Origin: Marasmius tenuissimus
Taxonomy: Eukaryota > Basidiomycota > Agaricomycetes > Agaricales > Marasmiaceae
Length of the DNA stretch: 64,000 nt
Direction: 5' to 3'
Assembly: GCA_029532415.1 (NCBI GenBank)
Contig: JAQOTA010000027.1
Location: 558,001-622,000 of the forward strand
The notes beneath the pieces are model-generated. The model worked only from the letters and a program-made list of their open reading frames with translations. It did no database searches and had not been told where the DNA came from. A program made the position numbers and the translations under genes. Position 1 is the stretch's first letter, and every line of letters starts with the position of its first letter. Positions 51,060 through 61,976 of the stretch are shown here, one piece after another.

Positions 51060-51760
51060 ACCGCCGGTGTCTTGAGTACCTCATAGCCTGAACCTTGTTT
51101 GACGGCGGCTCCTCCGCTTGAACCTCAATCAACTCCGTCAACGCATCCCTGGGCGAAGACGACATCGTTAACAGCTCGCGAAAGCTCAAAGCAGGCTGGC
51201 TAGAAGCCAAGCCCTAGGTGTGTTTAGTCCATGGCCTTCGGAGATGAAAGGGCACCGTGTTCAACCCCACGATGTTAATGGTGTGGCACACGGCGCTTGT
51301 CCATTGATACGTCAAAACGGTAAGTTCTTTCCCATTCCAAGACATAACGGACAACCAGGAGTTCAGCAGACCATTGAATTGAAGGAGGTGAGAACATAAT
51401 ACGATTAGCTGAGATGCCATCGGTCAGAACTCCATGAACGGATTTGACAAGGGTGACTGAGACATACCATGAGTACCCTATACCTGTACTGAAAACGCGA
51501 GGTAGACCTTCTCGAGCCTCGGTGCTAATCCACACTTGACTTCATGCCACGGAATACGTAGTACTTGGAAGGTTGTTGAGTTCTTCACGCGACTGAGAAT
51601 GTAACGACGAATTTAAAAGATTCAACTGTAACACTTTCGAGAGATAGAAGTAACGAAACGTACCTGAGCGCATCCTTCTGTCCATTTTCAGATAAGGACT
51701 TCATGTTAAAGTTGCTGAACTAGAGACTAGGGTTCGTCCCAAGTCCATTTCCATTGGCAG
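51060..51760 (-). pseudogene. Truncated second copy of gene X
   Basis: Matches pieces of 45166-47300 in the same order. At the 3' end both read CCTCATAGCC(T/C)(A/G)AACCTTGTTTGAC; the middle includes GATA(T/C)GTCAAA(G/A)CGGTAAGTTCTTTCCC; a splice-like CATTCTCAGTCGCG occurs at the start. The central part of gene X (about 45750-47000) is missing, and the joined frame shifts. It is therefore a deletion derivative made after or during the tandem duplication that produced RBR-B and RBR-C. Further similarity (GTGGTCAATTGTAAAGAAGC) extends to about 51950. Confidence 0.6.
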
Positions 51761-51997
51761 TGTTGATTACGAGTTCATCCGCTATGGACTGAGAGTTCTG
51801 CTGTTGTAGCTCTTTAGGTCGCGAGTTGAGATTTTATCGAGGATTTTGCAAGCATAGTAGAGAAAGAGGATGAGGTTGTCGAATGTTGTCGCCGTTGTAT
51901 GGTGGTCAATTGTAAAGAAGCGGGCGCCTAACAAGCGTCTGTCGGCCTTTGCAATTGGTTCGGTTATTTGGAGGCCGGGCCGTCTCACTCTACAACT

Positions 51998-52739
51998 CAG
52001 TGTTGGACGGGCAGTGCCCCTTGGTGTCCTGCCCTTGTGCAAAGGCAGTGGCCAGGCACCGGCTCTCTAGCCGAGTCGCTGCCTGGGTGCCCTTGGCCAG
52101 CCCGGTTATTTATTAGCGCCAATAAGATTACAAGGGCGCTCATTCAAAGTTCCCCCAGGGTTTCTCATTGCCGACTCGAAGTTTCTTCTCACCTATTTCT
52201 ATGGAGTCGCAGTCGTACCGTTAGTATGATATTCTAGTGTTATTCACTATTAATACATCATCATTAAATGTGAATTTGCATGCAGAGCTTGTACTATTTG
52301 CTTCAATCATCCAGACCCCTCTTCCTCCAAACTCCAGTGAGCTGATCAGCGTGACAATCGCCGACCTATTCAATTCTCATTCAGCCGCTGGGTCGAGAAG
52401 TTTCAAACACAGGTTAATCACTTCTTTCAACAGAAAGCAGAATTTTCGGAGCTAATTGATAGAGGTTCTCGCGGCGCGAGGTCAGACAGTGTTGTTGACC
52501 TTGACGACAATTTACAAGCATTGATTGACATGTGGTACTACTCAGATTGGCCTGTACCTAGTCTATCATACGAAGTGAAGCTCGGACTCGGAAGTCGGCG
52601 CGCTAGTCCGTGATATGTCACCTGAAAATCACGTGTGGGCAGCAGACTGGGCAGTGCCCTGCCAGTGCCCTTCAATTGGGGCACTGCCCTGCTGACCTTT
52701 GACAAGGGCGGTGGAATTCCACTGCCCTCCACAACACTG
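51998..52739. mobile_element. Second hAT-like non-autonomous element (MITE), 742 bp
   Basis: Inverted ends: left CAGTGTTGGACGGGCAGTGC and right, read inward, CAGTGTTGTGGAGGGCAGTG. The flanking 8-bp duplication CTACAACT is identical at 51990-51997 and 52740-52747. Subterminal arms are rich in GCCCTT/GGGCAGTG words. No coding capacity. It is a different family from the element at 19889-20480 but has the same hAT-type duplication length and YAGNGNTG-like termini. Confidence 0.88.
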
Positions 52740-52747
52740 CTACAACT

Positions 52748-53171
52748 CTCACTCGCTACCCTTGCTTTTGTCTTCTCGCTCGAAATCAAACACGCTCAGT
52801 CGTTCGGGGACCGAATCAAAAATTGCAAAAATCGAGACACTTCTGGTCTTATCATTACTGCTACATCCGCTGAACGAACCAAACTTCCAGGAAGATTCAG
52901 GTCCATAATCGGCTGAGCACCGACGAATCGAGATATCAGAGACTATCTAACGAGTGTACAGTCGCGCACGGCAAAGATATATACGCGGTCTACTCTTTAT
53001 CTCGGCATGGCTGACTGTCAAAGCAAGAAATTGACTCCACAGTCGATATGCCTTGCATCATGGGAGACCTTGATCAGTCAGCGCTGACTGATCAAGGGCA
53101 GCCAATTTCTTCCTACCGACCACGACCATCGATTTGAAGAACAAGACTGAAACCGCTCACGAAAAGAAAGC
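52748..53171. other. Intergenic, upstream of SDR gene
   Basis: About 420 bp with no recognised feature; presumably contains the SDR promoter. A short inverted motif (TGATCAGTCAGCGCTGACTGATCA near 53070) is a near-perfect palindrome. Confidence 0.4.
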
Positions 53172-54285
53172 ATGTTGCAAGGAAAAAATGCTCTTTTGGT
53201 ACGGAGAAAGGTGCTTGGCTCACAAATTAATCTGCTCATCTTTTCACAGACTGGAGCCTCGATGGGTATCGGTGAAGCCATTGCTTACGCTCTCGCAGAA
53301 CAAGATGTAAAACTGGCTCTGGTATCGCGTTCTGAGGTATATCGTCGCTATCCAAACTCTCTTGAAACCTTCGGCACTCACCAAACAACTCCAGGACAAA
53401 TTGAAGGACCTCAAGCAGGCTCTGATATCGAAATACCCTTCGGCTACTGTCTTTTATTACCCTGTGGATGTAGGAGATTACGAAGCAGTTGACAAGGCAG
53501 TATCCAGTGCCGTTGACGACCTCGGTCAAATCGACATCTTGATCAATAATGTGAGTCATATTCAGCGTCCATTTTGGGATAATTTCGCTCAAGGAGAACC
53601 ACCCTGTGAAGGCTGGCCTCGCCCTAGGCACCCCAGCCAAATTCCCCGACCTCCCTATATCCTACATCACCACCATGAACAACACCAACATCAACGGATA
53701 CATGTACATGACACACGCCGTCCTCAACCGGTCGATGCTTCATCAGGGATCTGGCACGGGAACAATCCTCAACGTCACCTCGACCACCGCACTCGAAGCA
53801 CCCCCATTCCCCGGAGAGGCTTGCTACCACGCTGCCAAAGCATGTCAAGAAGGCTTCACCAACTCGCTACGAAACGAATTGGTCAGAACGAATATCCGCG
53901 TGTTGGCGCTGAGGCCGGGTGTGGTGGATACGCACTTCCATTTGCAGAGAGTGGGGTACGACGAGAAGGCGAATGGAGAGTTTATGAGTGGATTTGAGTG
54001 AGTGCTTTCAATATATGGCAGCTTTTTACGTCGAGGTTACTGACGGAATTGTTACTAGACCCCTTGTTGCGCAGGACGTTGCCGAAGCGGCGGTCTTTAT
54101 GCTAAGCCAACCTCAGAATAGGTCAATCAAGGCCCTCGATGTTGTGCCCTCCGGTGAGTTGGATGATAACTAGTACAAAGTACTCTCCGGTCACTGATAG
54201 ATATTTTGTCGTAGCCCAACGCTCTCTGAATGTTTTCGACCGAAGCTGGAACGAACGGAACGGGCTGGAGAGCGGTAGGAAATAG
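53172..54285 (+). CDS. Short-chain dehydrogenase/reductase, YdfG-like, 273 aa
   Basis: Six exons: 53172-53198, 53250-53336, 53395-53550, 53612-53997, 54059-54153, 54215-54285. Introns are 51-61 bp GT-AG and the phases close to 274 codons. Classical SDR motifs: the TGASMGIG nucleotide-binding loop, DILINN, the catalytic Ser region NVTSTT, and YHAAK (Tyr-x3-Lys). The N-x-D-G-Y block NTNINGYM and the end SIKALDVVPS, then QRSLNVFDR, match the NADP-dependent 3-hydroxy acid/serine dehydrogenase (YdfG) branch. Such enzymes oxidise small beta-hydroxy acids or reduce the matching carbonyls in the cytosol. The substrate cannot be fixed from sequence. The first exon encodes only MLQGKNALL, so the glycine-rich loop is split off by an intron. 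Confidence 0.92.
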
Positions 54286-54860
54286 TGTACCGAGTCACCA
54301 TCGAAATACTACGATGGCGATTCGTCCTACTGGTATGTACGTGTTAGTCAGTTCAAAGTTGTGTAGCATAACTTTAAAGCGATGTACTGGTAGCCAATCG
54401 CCGAGACCGTCGTCATTTCCCCAAAGAACAACGATCGTCTTCAAACTGGGCTTCGGAGACTATATAGCTAGGCAGGTGCAATGACTGAAGGGTGAAAGGA
54501 AACAAACCTCGTTCTCGGAAGTTTGGAAGTTCTCGGCCCAGACGATGCCATCTCTTTATCGTGATTCGTAGTTTGGTGGCACTTCTGCAGGGCGAATAGT
54601 ATAGCTTCTCCCCACCGAGATATTGAATAGTCTTGCCGTGCTCTTCATCTGGCGTCGCTGTGCAAAATCCTCACATCTGGCTGTGTAGACGCTTGTGGGT
54701 GCAAACCTTCCACAAAGTCACTATCCCCCTGGTCTGCGAGCGATGGTACTAAAATCACAGGAGTATGTTCACCGCATAGTAGGTTGAACATGATTTTGGC
54801 CGTGCACCCTCTCGTTGAAAGGTCGAAGCCACTGTTCGCGCAAGTACTGATGATAGCTCA
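54286..54860. other. Intergenic, nothing recognised
   Basis: No convincing frame. A short segment near 54692 (GACGCTTGTGGGTGCAAACC) resembles one near 61590 (GACGCTTGTGGGCGTACGCT), perhaps a small dispersed repeat. Confidence 0.4.
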
Positions 54861-55028
54861 AAAACAAGAGGGGGGGCCGGCTCGAACTTGCTGCCTCCGG
54901 CCCCTCTTATTTACATACTTGTCTTAATTACATGCGCTACACACCGCTGGGCTATCAAGAGCACGATATATTTAGATGTGGGCCCCAAATATATAGCGTT
55001 GCTTCAGTCCGATTGTGAGCGAGCGCTT
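54861..55028 (-). repeat. tRNA-like (Pol III box) repeat, copy 2
   Basis: Minus-strand homolog of 37347-37520. It has TAGCCCAGCGG as A box, AGTTCGAGCCGG as B box, a GGGGCCGG/CCGGCCCC hairpin and a T-rich end. The two copies differ by scattered substitutions and short indels, so they are not a recent pair. Confidence 0.6.
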
Positions 55029-55383
55029 GATTGAACCTATTTCCAAGTCTTTCCCACGCCACAGCCTCAGTGTGAGGATGCACTTTGGAAGAACGATTAG
55101 TAAAGTACATGTTCATGGTTATTGCAAACGCTAAGGGCTACATACTTATGAAGAACTATCTTTGAACTTGCGAGCCTGGGTCGCATCTCGGTCCAGTCGG
55201 TAGTTGAATGACACATGCTAGTAAGTATGGTGCCCGTGCCAGACTCCCGAGTGGGTGACGGGGCCAGACCGAAGAGTACCTCATTACGACTAGATTCTGA
55301 GGCCGGATATTTTGACTGAGTATACATACTCGCAGCCAGGAGGAGACTACCCTCCCCTGGAGTGTGCTTCCAAGGTTTTCGGC

Positions 55384-56000
55384 TTACTCGGGCGATCGCC
55401 CCGGAAATGAGCCTGAGATAAGATTCTTATCGACGAACCTGACGTTGATTATGATATGATGGCGTTGCTCTTTGTCCGCAACCATCACACCATCACAATT
55501 CTCGACCGCTGCGCTCTGTCGTCTGACACTGAATGGGAACTCTTGAGCATTATAGCTCGGAACAGTGACAGAAGGTTCTCGATGTGCACACCTACTTAGC
55601 TCAAACTCCATAAAATCAACAACATTCTGAAACCCGTCCTCGGAGCTCGGTTTCCCCAGTCAGCTCGAATCAGGTTTACAACCTACCCATAATTAGAATG
55701 CAACATATGCGACTCGCCAGATGATATAATAGCTTCAGCCCGCGCGATGCGGGCTGATCTAAACTCGCCGTGTAATCTTACCCATGGCAGCCGGGAGCCA
55801 AGTTTCGCAGGTTGGAAAAACATTGCGGCTTCAACAGCTGCATGTACCGGTAAGTTCGGCTTACATTTATCAGTTATCAGTCCACTTTCCCCGATACCAA
55901 TAAGGTCTCTGACCTGGTGGTAGCGCTCTGACAGGAACTTAGCCTTCAGCTCTCGATGGATACCTTTTAAATCTATGGTGCCGGAGTCCTGTGGATGCAC
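55384..56000 (-). pseudogene. Possible gene fragment, unknown product
   Basis: An open frame of 105 codons (56000-55683) has normal protein-like composition (YHQVRDLIGIGESGLITDK). A second frame (55611-55384) contains FELSRCAHREPSVTVP. A GTAGGT donor and TTTCAG acceptor lie between them, but the join puts the second frame out of phase or soon meets a stop. I do not recognise the product. It may be a relic or a chance frame. Confidence 0.25.
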
Positions 56001-56411
56001 TCATTTATTAGGTACTCATGGAGCTTTTGAGCGTAGGACTTGTGCGGTCCATAACTTAGCGTCCAGGTGACAAAAGCATGCTCAATGCCATTCATACGAC
56101 GATCTGCATTTCGATCTTATCCGAAGATTCGTGCTCCAGATTCGTCACGAGTGGGCCGATGACACCCATGGGCCGAAACTTTTACTATGTTTCTCGGCCA
56201 TTTGCGCTCAATAGAGCTGCGCAAATTACGATTGGAGGGGGACCGAATGATGTGAGCACTTTGTCTCGATCCATATCACAAGGCTTTGTCTGACTGACCA
56301 TTCGGCCCGATCGCCATTGCAGGACTCCTTGCGTCGCGGAAGTAGTCATTCATACTTAGCTTTAGCTTCGGACTGCAATTAGTGTCTTATCCCTTCCCAG
56401 TTTCAACCGGT

Positions 56412-59096
56412 ATGACTTCAGCCCTTCGTCTTTTTCTTGCGTTCTGTACATTCTATGTTATCTGGGGCTTTTTAAAACGACGAGCATCGCGACGTATTCT
56501 CGACAAGATCCCTGGACCTCGTCCCTCATCTTGGTTGAAAGGTGGGGATGGAAACCTCCCATGTCTGCGAAACAATGTTCTGACCACTCACCTCAGGAAA
56601 CTATCTTGATATCTTTGGACCTGATGGGTGGGATTTCCATGCTATGATGAGGACTGCTTGTACGTCGGCCTCGGGATATCCTACTTCAGTTCCTCCGTTG
56701 ATAGTTGGTTAGATGGCCCGACGTCTACATTCAGTAGCGTGTTCGGGGTGATTTGAGATCCTCTGCTTCTCACTTGTACTCGCAGCTCACGATGACATAG
56801 GAGAAGTATCTCTATACTTTCGATCCCAAAGCCATGCACCATATTCTCGTCAAAGTACACACGTCTTCTACCGTCACGGTCAGGTTACTAACACATACGT
56901 ATCTCTAAACAGGAACAGTACACTTTTGAGATGCAGCCTGTCTTTATCGAGTGGGTCTCAAACTTCATCTTCTCTTCCCTCGCTCGACAACTTTCGAATA
57001 GAACAAACAGGGTGGTCTTCGGGAAAAGCTTGGTCTCGACGATGGGCGAACACCATCGGAAGCAGCGGAAAATGCTCAATCCGGTTTTCTCCTCTGCTCA
57101 TATGAGGGATATGGGTGAGCTTAATTCTCATACATGGGCTTGTTTGTCTCACCGTTTTATGCGTACTGGAACTGGAATCAGTACCGATATTCCACAACGT
57201 TGCCAATAAGGTGGTCGCGGCTTTGGTGGCTTTGCGAGCTCATGACTATGGCTGATCGTTTTTCCTGGATCCTGACTAGCTGCAAGATACGATAGCAAAG
57301 AAAGTCTCCTCTCAAGAACAAGAGGTTTGTAGGTCACCACACTTCTCCGCATGCCACTGTTAACGCATTCACATTTCCTAGATCGACATGCTGTCCTGGA
57401 TGTCTAGGACGGCCCTCGAGTTGATCGGACAAGCTGGACTAGGTTATTCCTTTGATCCCCTCACCGACGAGGAATGTGCCCATGCCTACCCATCAGTGTT
57501 GAAGGAGCTATTGTAAGGATCCATCAAATACGCCTGCAGACATGTCTCAATGTCGAGACCTTGGTTTAGCCCACTCTACACGCGTACTCTGTGGGCAAGA
57601 GCCTGGTTGCTTGTCCCGTTCGTCAGGGTGTTCTCTCCCAGGCTCGGACGATTCCTTGCCCTTCATCTCCCTATAGGAGCTCTAAAACGCGGAAGGGAAC
57701 TATCGGATTATATGTGGGAGGTGTCGACAGAGATTTACCGCGGCAAGCTTCGTGCTTTGGAGGAAGGAAATGAAGCGGTACATGAGCAGGTTGGGAAAGG
57801 AAAGGATATCATCAGTGTTCTGAGTAGGTGTCTTCTTATTCTCCTTCCCTATGGCCCTGGCTAAATCGAGACTTAGTTAACGAGAACATGAAAACATCTG
57901 AGGAGGATAAGCTTGACGAAGACGAGGTGATCGGGCAGGCAAGTCGAGGACTTGACTCTTGTTACCTCTGCACTCACCTACGAGCCCGCATCAAAGCAGA
58001 TGTCGTAAGTAAAGGTTCGCGTTCGCGTTCTGCACCCAGTGCTCAATTGAACGATCAGGACCCTTATCTTCGCGGCTACAGACACAACTTCAGTACGTTC
58101 ATACTCCTCCATGACTTTGTTGCCAACGTCGTATCTCTGAGCTTGCGTATCAAAGAATGCTCTCTCGAGGACCCTGCATCTACTATCTCAGAACCTGAAC
58201 GTTCAAAAGAAGCTGCGTGAGGAGCTCAGGGCGGCGAGTGCGGGCCGTAATGGGGAGGACATCCCCTACGACGAGCTGGTCTCCCTCCCTTACCTCGATG
58301 CTATCTGCCGGGAAACCCTTCGTCTGTGAGTTGGTTGCTCGAACAAGCTCCTGACAGGTAGATAACTGATTCTTTTTGCACACAAGACACACACCTGTTG
58401 CGCGAGTATTGCGCCTGTAAGTATTTCTTGTCTTGGCTGAACCATTTTTACGGTATGTCACTTACGCAAACCTTCCAGGGCGACTGCAGATACTGTAGTC
58501 CCTCTCAGTACTCCTGTCAGGTGTACCGACGGTTCTATTGTCGGCGAGCTCCCGATCCCTGCCAACACTAACGTCTACATCTCCATTCTCAACTCGAACC
58601 GGAATGTTGATCTTTGGGGTCCCGATGCCTTGGAATGGAAGCCCGAGAGATGGCTTTCTCCTCTCCCGCAAGCCGTTTCGGATGCCAAAATTCCGGGCGT
58701 TTACTCCCACTTGTGAGTTCGAACGTGCCCTCTATACCATTTGCCGTGTCGTTAAGATCATACTAACATGGAGATACAGGATGACATTCATTGGCGGCGG
58801 ACGCTCGTGCATGTTCGTATCCTTTCTTCCATTTCTATTCGAGTCGAAACTGATCTGCTTTCCAGCGGTTTTAAATTTTCACAGTTGGAAATGAGTACGT
58901 TTCTTGATTTCTCCTCCTCTGAGAGCCTGAACTTATGCCCAGCTCAGAGGTAGTCCTGTGCCATCTCGTGGAGCATTTCGAGTTTTCGCCTTCCGGGAAA
59001 GGGGTATACTGGGAGAATAACGTCGTCGCCAACCCGACCGTAAAGACAGGAGGAAGACGCTACCAACTGCCTATTAAGGTCGGGTTAGCAAAATGA
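56412..59096 (+). CDS. Cytochrome P450 monooxygenase, 19 exons with a 5-nt micro-exon, 549 aa
   Basis: Exons: 56412-56541, 56597-56659, 56713-56747, 56801-56854, 56913-56950, 57002-57114, 57182-57210, 57280-57324, 57382-57512, 57558-57823, 57877-57938, 58000-58004, 58059-58092, 58156-58325, 58387-58416, 58479-58712, 58780-58812, 58866-58894, 58948-59096. The phases close to 550 codons. An N-terminal membrane anchor (LRLFLAFCTFYVIWGFL) is followed by Arg/Lys and the Pro-rich hinge IPGPRP. The I-helix is IFAATDTTS, ExxR is ETLR, the PERF-like motif is PERW, and the heme loop FIGGGRSCIG fits FxxGxRxCxG. P450s of this agaricomycete type (blocks GEHHRKQRKMLNPVFS, VYSHLMTF) sit in the ER and hydroxylate hydrophobic substrates; the substrate here is unknown. 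Intron 11 is GC-AG (CAG/GCAAGT). Exon 3 gives the right length but atypical residues (PTSTFSSVFG), so it is the least certain. Confidence 0.9.
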
Positions 59097-59319
59097 AAAT
59101 CGACTGGTAGCTACAGCCCTACAGCCTCAGATTGGACCAAGATACAGACACTTTTTTCTTCCTGTTCTCAAGGTAGTTTGTGTAGACTATTCGCGGTGTC
59201 GAAGTGTACAATGCAATTCCATAACCCGTCCCTCATCGGAGCACTGCATCATTGAGATAAGATTCTTTTCGAGTACAACAAAATTTGATCAAGGTGCCGC
59301 ATCAGATTCTTTGTTTGCG

Positions 59320-59342
59320 ACCACCACCACCACCACCACCAC
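59320..59342. repeat. (ACC)n microsatellite
   Basis: About seven uninterrupted ACC units in the intergenic DNA between the P450 and F-box genes. Otherwise the interval 59097-59548 holds nothing recognised. Confidence 0.8.
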
Positions 59343-59548
59343 GCCTGCGAATCTTCCTCTGATACACGCGATCTTCTCGTCACCTCGCAAACGATACATA
59401 AGAAACAAGAACAGAACATTCTCGAGGTAGGCATATGCTTGTCATTGTTATAGCGCAACTTCATTGAACCTGGCATTCACTGGGGATTCAGTTTTCCCAG
59501 CTAGCCTTGTCACTTCACGCTCACAAAGCCTGGACGCGACATAGCTCA

Positions 59549-61432
59549 ATGAGCCGCCATTTATCTAGCTTGCACGAGGAAAGCCTCGATACCTCAGTGA
59601 TACCCGCCAGAGTTGCCGCAGCATGCCCTCAATTCAGACTTTCTACCTATCAACCGACAAATGCAGACGTGGCGAGGATCCAAGACATACTAGAGAAGGA
59701 GGAAAAGTCTCTCCAAAAGTACGACGAGGAGGTTGAAGATTTGGAGCAGAAGTTGAGACAGGTCAAGGCAGGGAGATCGGTCGTGGAGGACAATATTTCG
59801 ACATGCTTGTCTGCTCTATCAGTTTGTCGCAGACTGCCCGTCGAGATATGGGAGTTTATATTCTCCCGCTACGTGTCGCTCTACGCCTACTCCTTCATTG
59901 TTGACGACCACAACTCGACCCACGAAATCATCAAAATGCCGACCGTCACAATATCTCGAGTATGCCAAAGCTGGAGAAGTATCGTACGAGGCTGCCCGGC
60001 TCTCTGGTCGACCATCGATCTGGCTCTTGTCGGACAACTCGATCGAGAAGTCCGAGGCGGTCTCAAGCTTCATCTCGAAAACTCCAAAGAACATCCTCTG
60101 CAGGTCCGATTGCAGAACAAAGAGCTCTCATATTACCGCGGGAGGTACGGCTCAACGACACAAAGGGCCGGGCGCGACTCGTGGCAGCTGCTCTGCTCAC
60201 ATATGAACCGATGGCAAACATTGACGCTCGGTGGTGGATGCAGCCACCTCCCGCAGGTTAACAATCCGTCCCTCCCAAACCTAACATCCCTCGTCATCGA
60301 ATCATCTTACTCCCGCCATTCAAACTCACCCTACCTAATAACCCCGCACCGAGACTGGCTTTCACAAGTGTTGCACAACAGCGTCACACCCCGACTTGAA
60401 TTCATCGAACTCACTGATCTAGATCAGGTCGACGAGATCCCTTCATGCTCCCGATTAACCAAACTACACGTTCGAGATCTCCGGGTCAATTTGCGGCATC
60501 GGGATCGTACGCTGTTCCCTCTCAATCTTCTCCATATTCTAGAAGCATCCAACAACCTACGTTCCTTGTCTTTGACAGTCAATTTCGACGATAGAAACGA
60601 ACTGTGTACGCGTCGTCTGTCAGCGTCACTTGGTTCTCGATTCCGTTCCAGTGTGGACGTCCAGCTACCCCTACTGGAAAGCTTGACTATTCACGACCGT
60701 ACATCCTATGGTGGAAGAGATACAATCAGTCCGCTGCAAGCACTATTCTGTTCGTCTATCGCCGTGGCCTCCCTCGCAGACCTCGAGCTTGTCTGTCGTT
60801 CTCGGAGCGTACCCATCTACTTCGATATGATTACCCGGTCTACACCTCCTCTCACGAGCCTGAGGTTGGGGATCAAAAGCATCCAGGACATACACCCTTC
60901 CCGACTCCCGGTGCTCTCTTTCTGGGAATCATTCTCTAGCACGCTCGCTCGTCTTGAACTCGACGTGACGACGGACCGGAATGCTACAGGAAAATACAGA
61001 GAAGTGGTTGACCCATTCGTCGGAGATATACTCTCGAAGCTCAAAGTCTCTACGTTCCTTCCGATGCTGAGCTCGATTACCCTCGGAATCCAGGATATAT
61101 CTGTTACAAACGAGATTATCGATGCTGCTTTAGAGATCGCACTGCAGAGGCAAGCGGCCGCGGTACCTCTCCGGAGCTTCTGCCTCATCCGACTTACGTG
61201 TCAATGGGCAGGGGGCCTACCCAGAAAGCTCGTCGCGACACCTCAGGAGGTCATAGATAGAATAAACGAGCTACGACGAACCTTTGGTATAAGGGTGGAG
61301 TTCGAAGAAAGGCATTGTGGCAATGACCAAGAGACTCTGAGAAGTCACGCCCAAGAGGAGGTATTCTATAGCGACGTAATTGAAATATCCGATTCTGACG
61401 ACGACGACGTGGAACTTGGCATCGGTTTTTGA
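59549..61432 (+). CDS. F-box/LRR-type protein, intact paralog, 627 aa
   Basis: Single exon. The first ATG in the open frame gives MSRHLSS; the frame extends 14 codons further upstream without an ATG. A coiled coil (DILEKEEKSLQKYDEEVED, about residues 50-80) precedes the F-box region (VCRRLPVEIWEFIFSRYVSL ... ISRVCQSWRSIVRGCPALW), followed by irregular leucine-rich repeats to the C-terminus. It ends with an acidic tail (EISDSDDDDVELGIGF) that resembles a SUMO-interacting motif (hydrophobic residues before Ser/Asp) but is not proof of one. F-box proteins of this agaricomycete type are highly expanded and are thought to be SCF ubiquitin-ligase adaptors. It is the intact relative of the MITE-split gene at 18869-21052. 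Confidence 0.88.
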   Translation: MSRHLSSLHEESLDTSVIPARVAAACPQFRLSTYQPTNADVARIQDILEKEEKSLQKYDEEVEDLEQKLRQVKAGRSVVEDNISTCLSALSVCRRLPVEIWEFIFSRYVSLYAYSFIVDDHNSTHEIIKMPTVTISRVCQSWRSIVRGCPALWSTIDLALVGQLDREVRGGLKLHLENSKEHPLQVRLQNKELSYYRGRYGSTTQRAGRDSWQLLCSHMNRWQTLTLGGGCSHLPQVNNPSLPNLTSLVIESSYSRHSNSPYLITPHRDWLSQVLHNSVTPRLEFIELTDLDQVDEIPSCSRLTKLHVRDLRVNLRHRDRTLFPLNLLHILEASNNLRSLSLTVNFDDRNELCTRRLSASLGSRFRSSVDVQLPLLESLTIHDRTSYGGRDTISPLQALFCSSIAVASLADLELVCRSRSVPIYFDMITRSTPPLTSLRLGIKSIQDIHPSRLPVLSFWESFSSTLARLELDVTTDRNATGKYREVVDPFVGDILSKLKVSTFLPMLSSITLGIQDISVTNEIIDAALEIALQRQAAAVPLRSFCLIRLTCQWAGGLPRKLVATPQEVIDRINELRRTFGIRVEFEERHCGNDQETLRSHAQEEVFYSDVIEISDSDDDDVELGIGF

Positions 61433-61976
61433 ACTACCCAGACCCAAACTTATCTTGTGTATTCGCTTTGTGATCTTGTACGGCCCAAGCTCAATATTGT
61501 TCTTTGCTTTATGTACTGTGTATCTCTGTATATCTTTGCGAATGTAGTCCTATCCGTGAGCCACTGATTATCCCGTACTTGTGCCGATGTGGACGCTTGT
61601 GGGCGTACGCTTCAATCACACAAAGTTCCTGGCCTACCGATCAGCGAGCCGTGGCGAACTAGAAACTCATTTCACGGTGTAGCTCTCGAAGCTTGGACAC
61701 AAGTTTAGTGTGGACGGCATCGTTAAAGACGGAGGGAACATAGTTGTGAAGGCTACCGCCATTATAGTAGACTTCCCTCTCCCTCAAGTGTCCAATCCGC
61801 AGCGCAACGCCACATGATCAAGGAATCGAAAACAGTTTATACACATACAGCAAAGTTAAGGTGGGTAGGCATACATGTACACAAAACAGGTAGCAAAATA
61901 ACACGAGTAAAGAGAAAGAAACAACATTCCAGACCGTCTATCGGATAACAGTGTCCTTCGAAACCGAACCCTCTAA
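61433..61976. other. Intergenic between convergent F-box and Argonaute genes
   Basis: About 540 bp holding both 3' ends; no other feature recognised. Confidence 0.5.

Noticed and set aside
56641..56800. P450 pseudogene, because of stops between exons 2 and 4
   Set aside because: A 35-nt exon at 56713-56747 keeps the frame and gives the expected length, so the gene can be intact.
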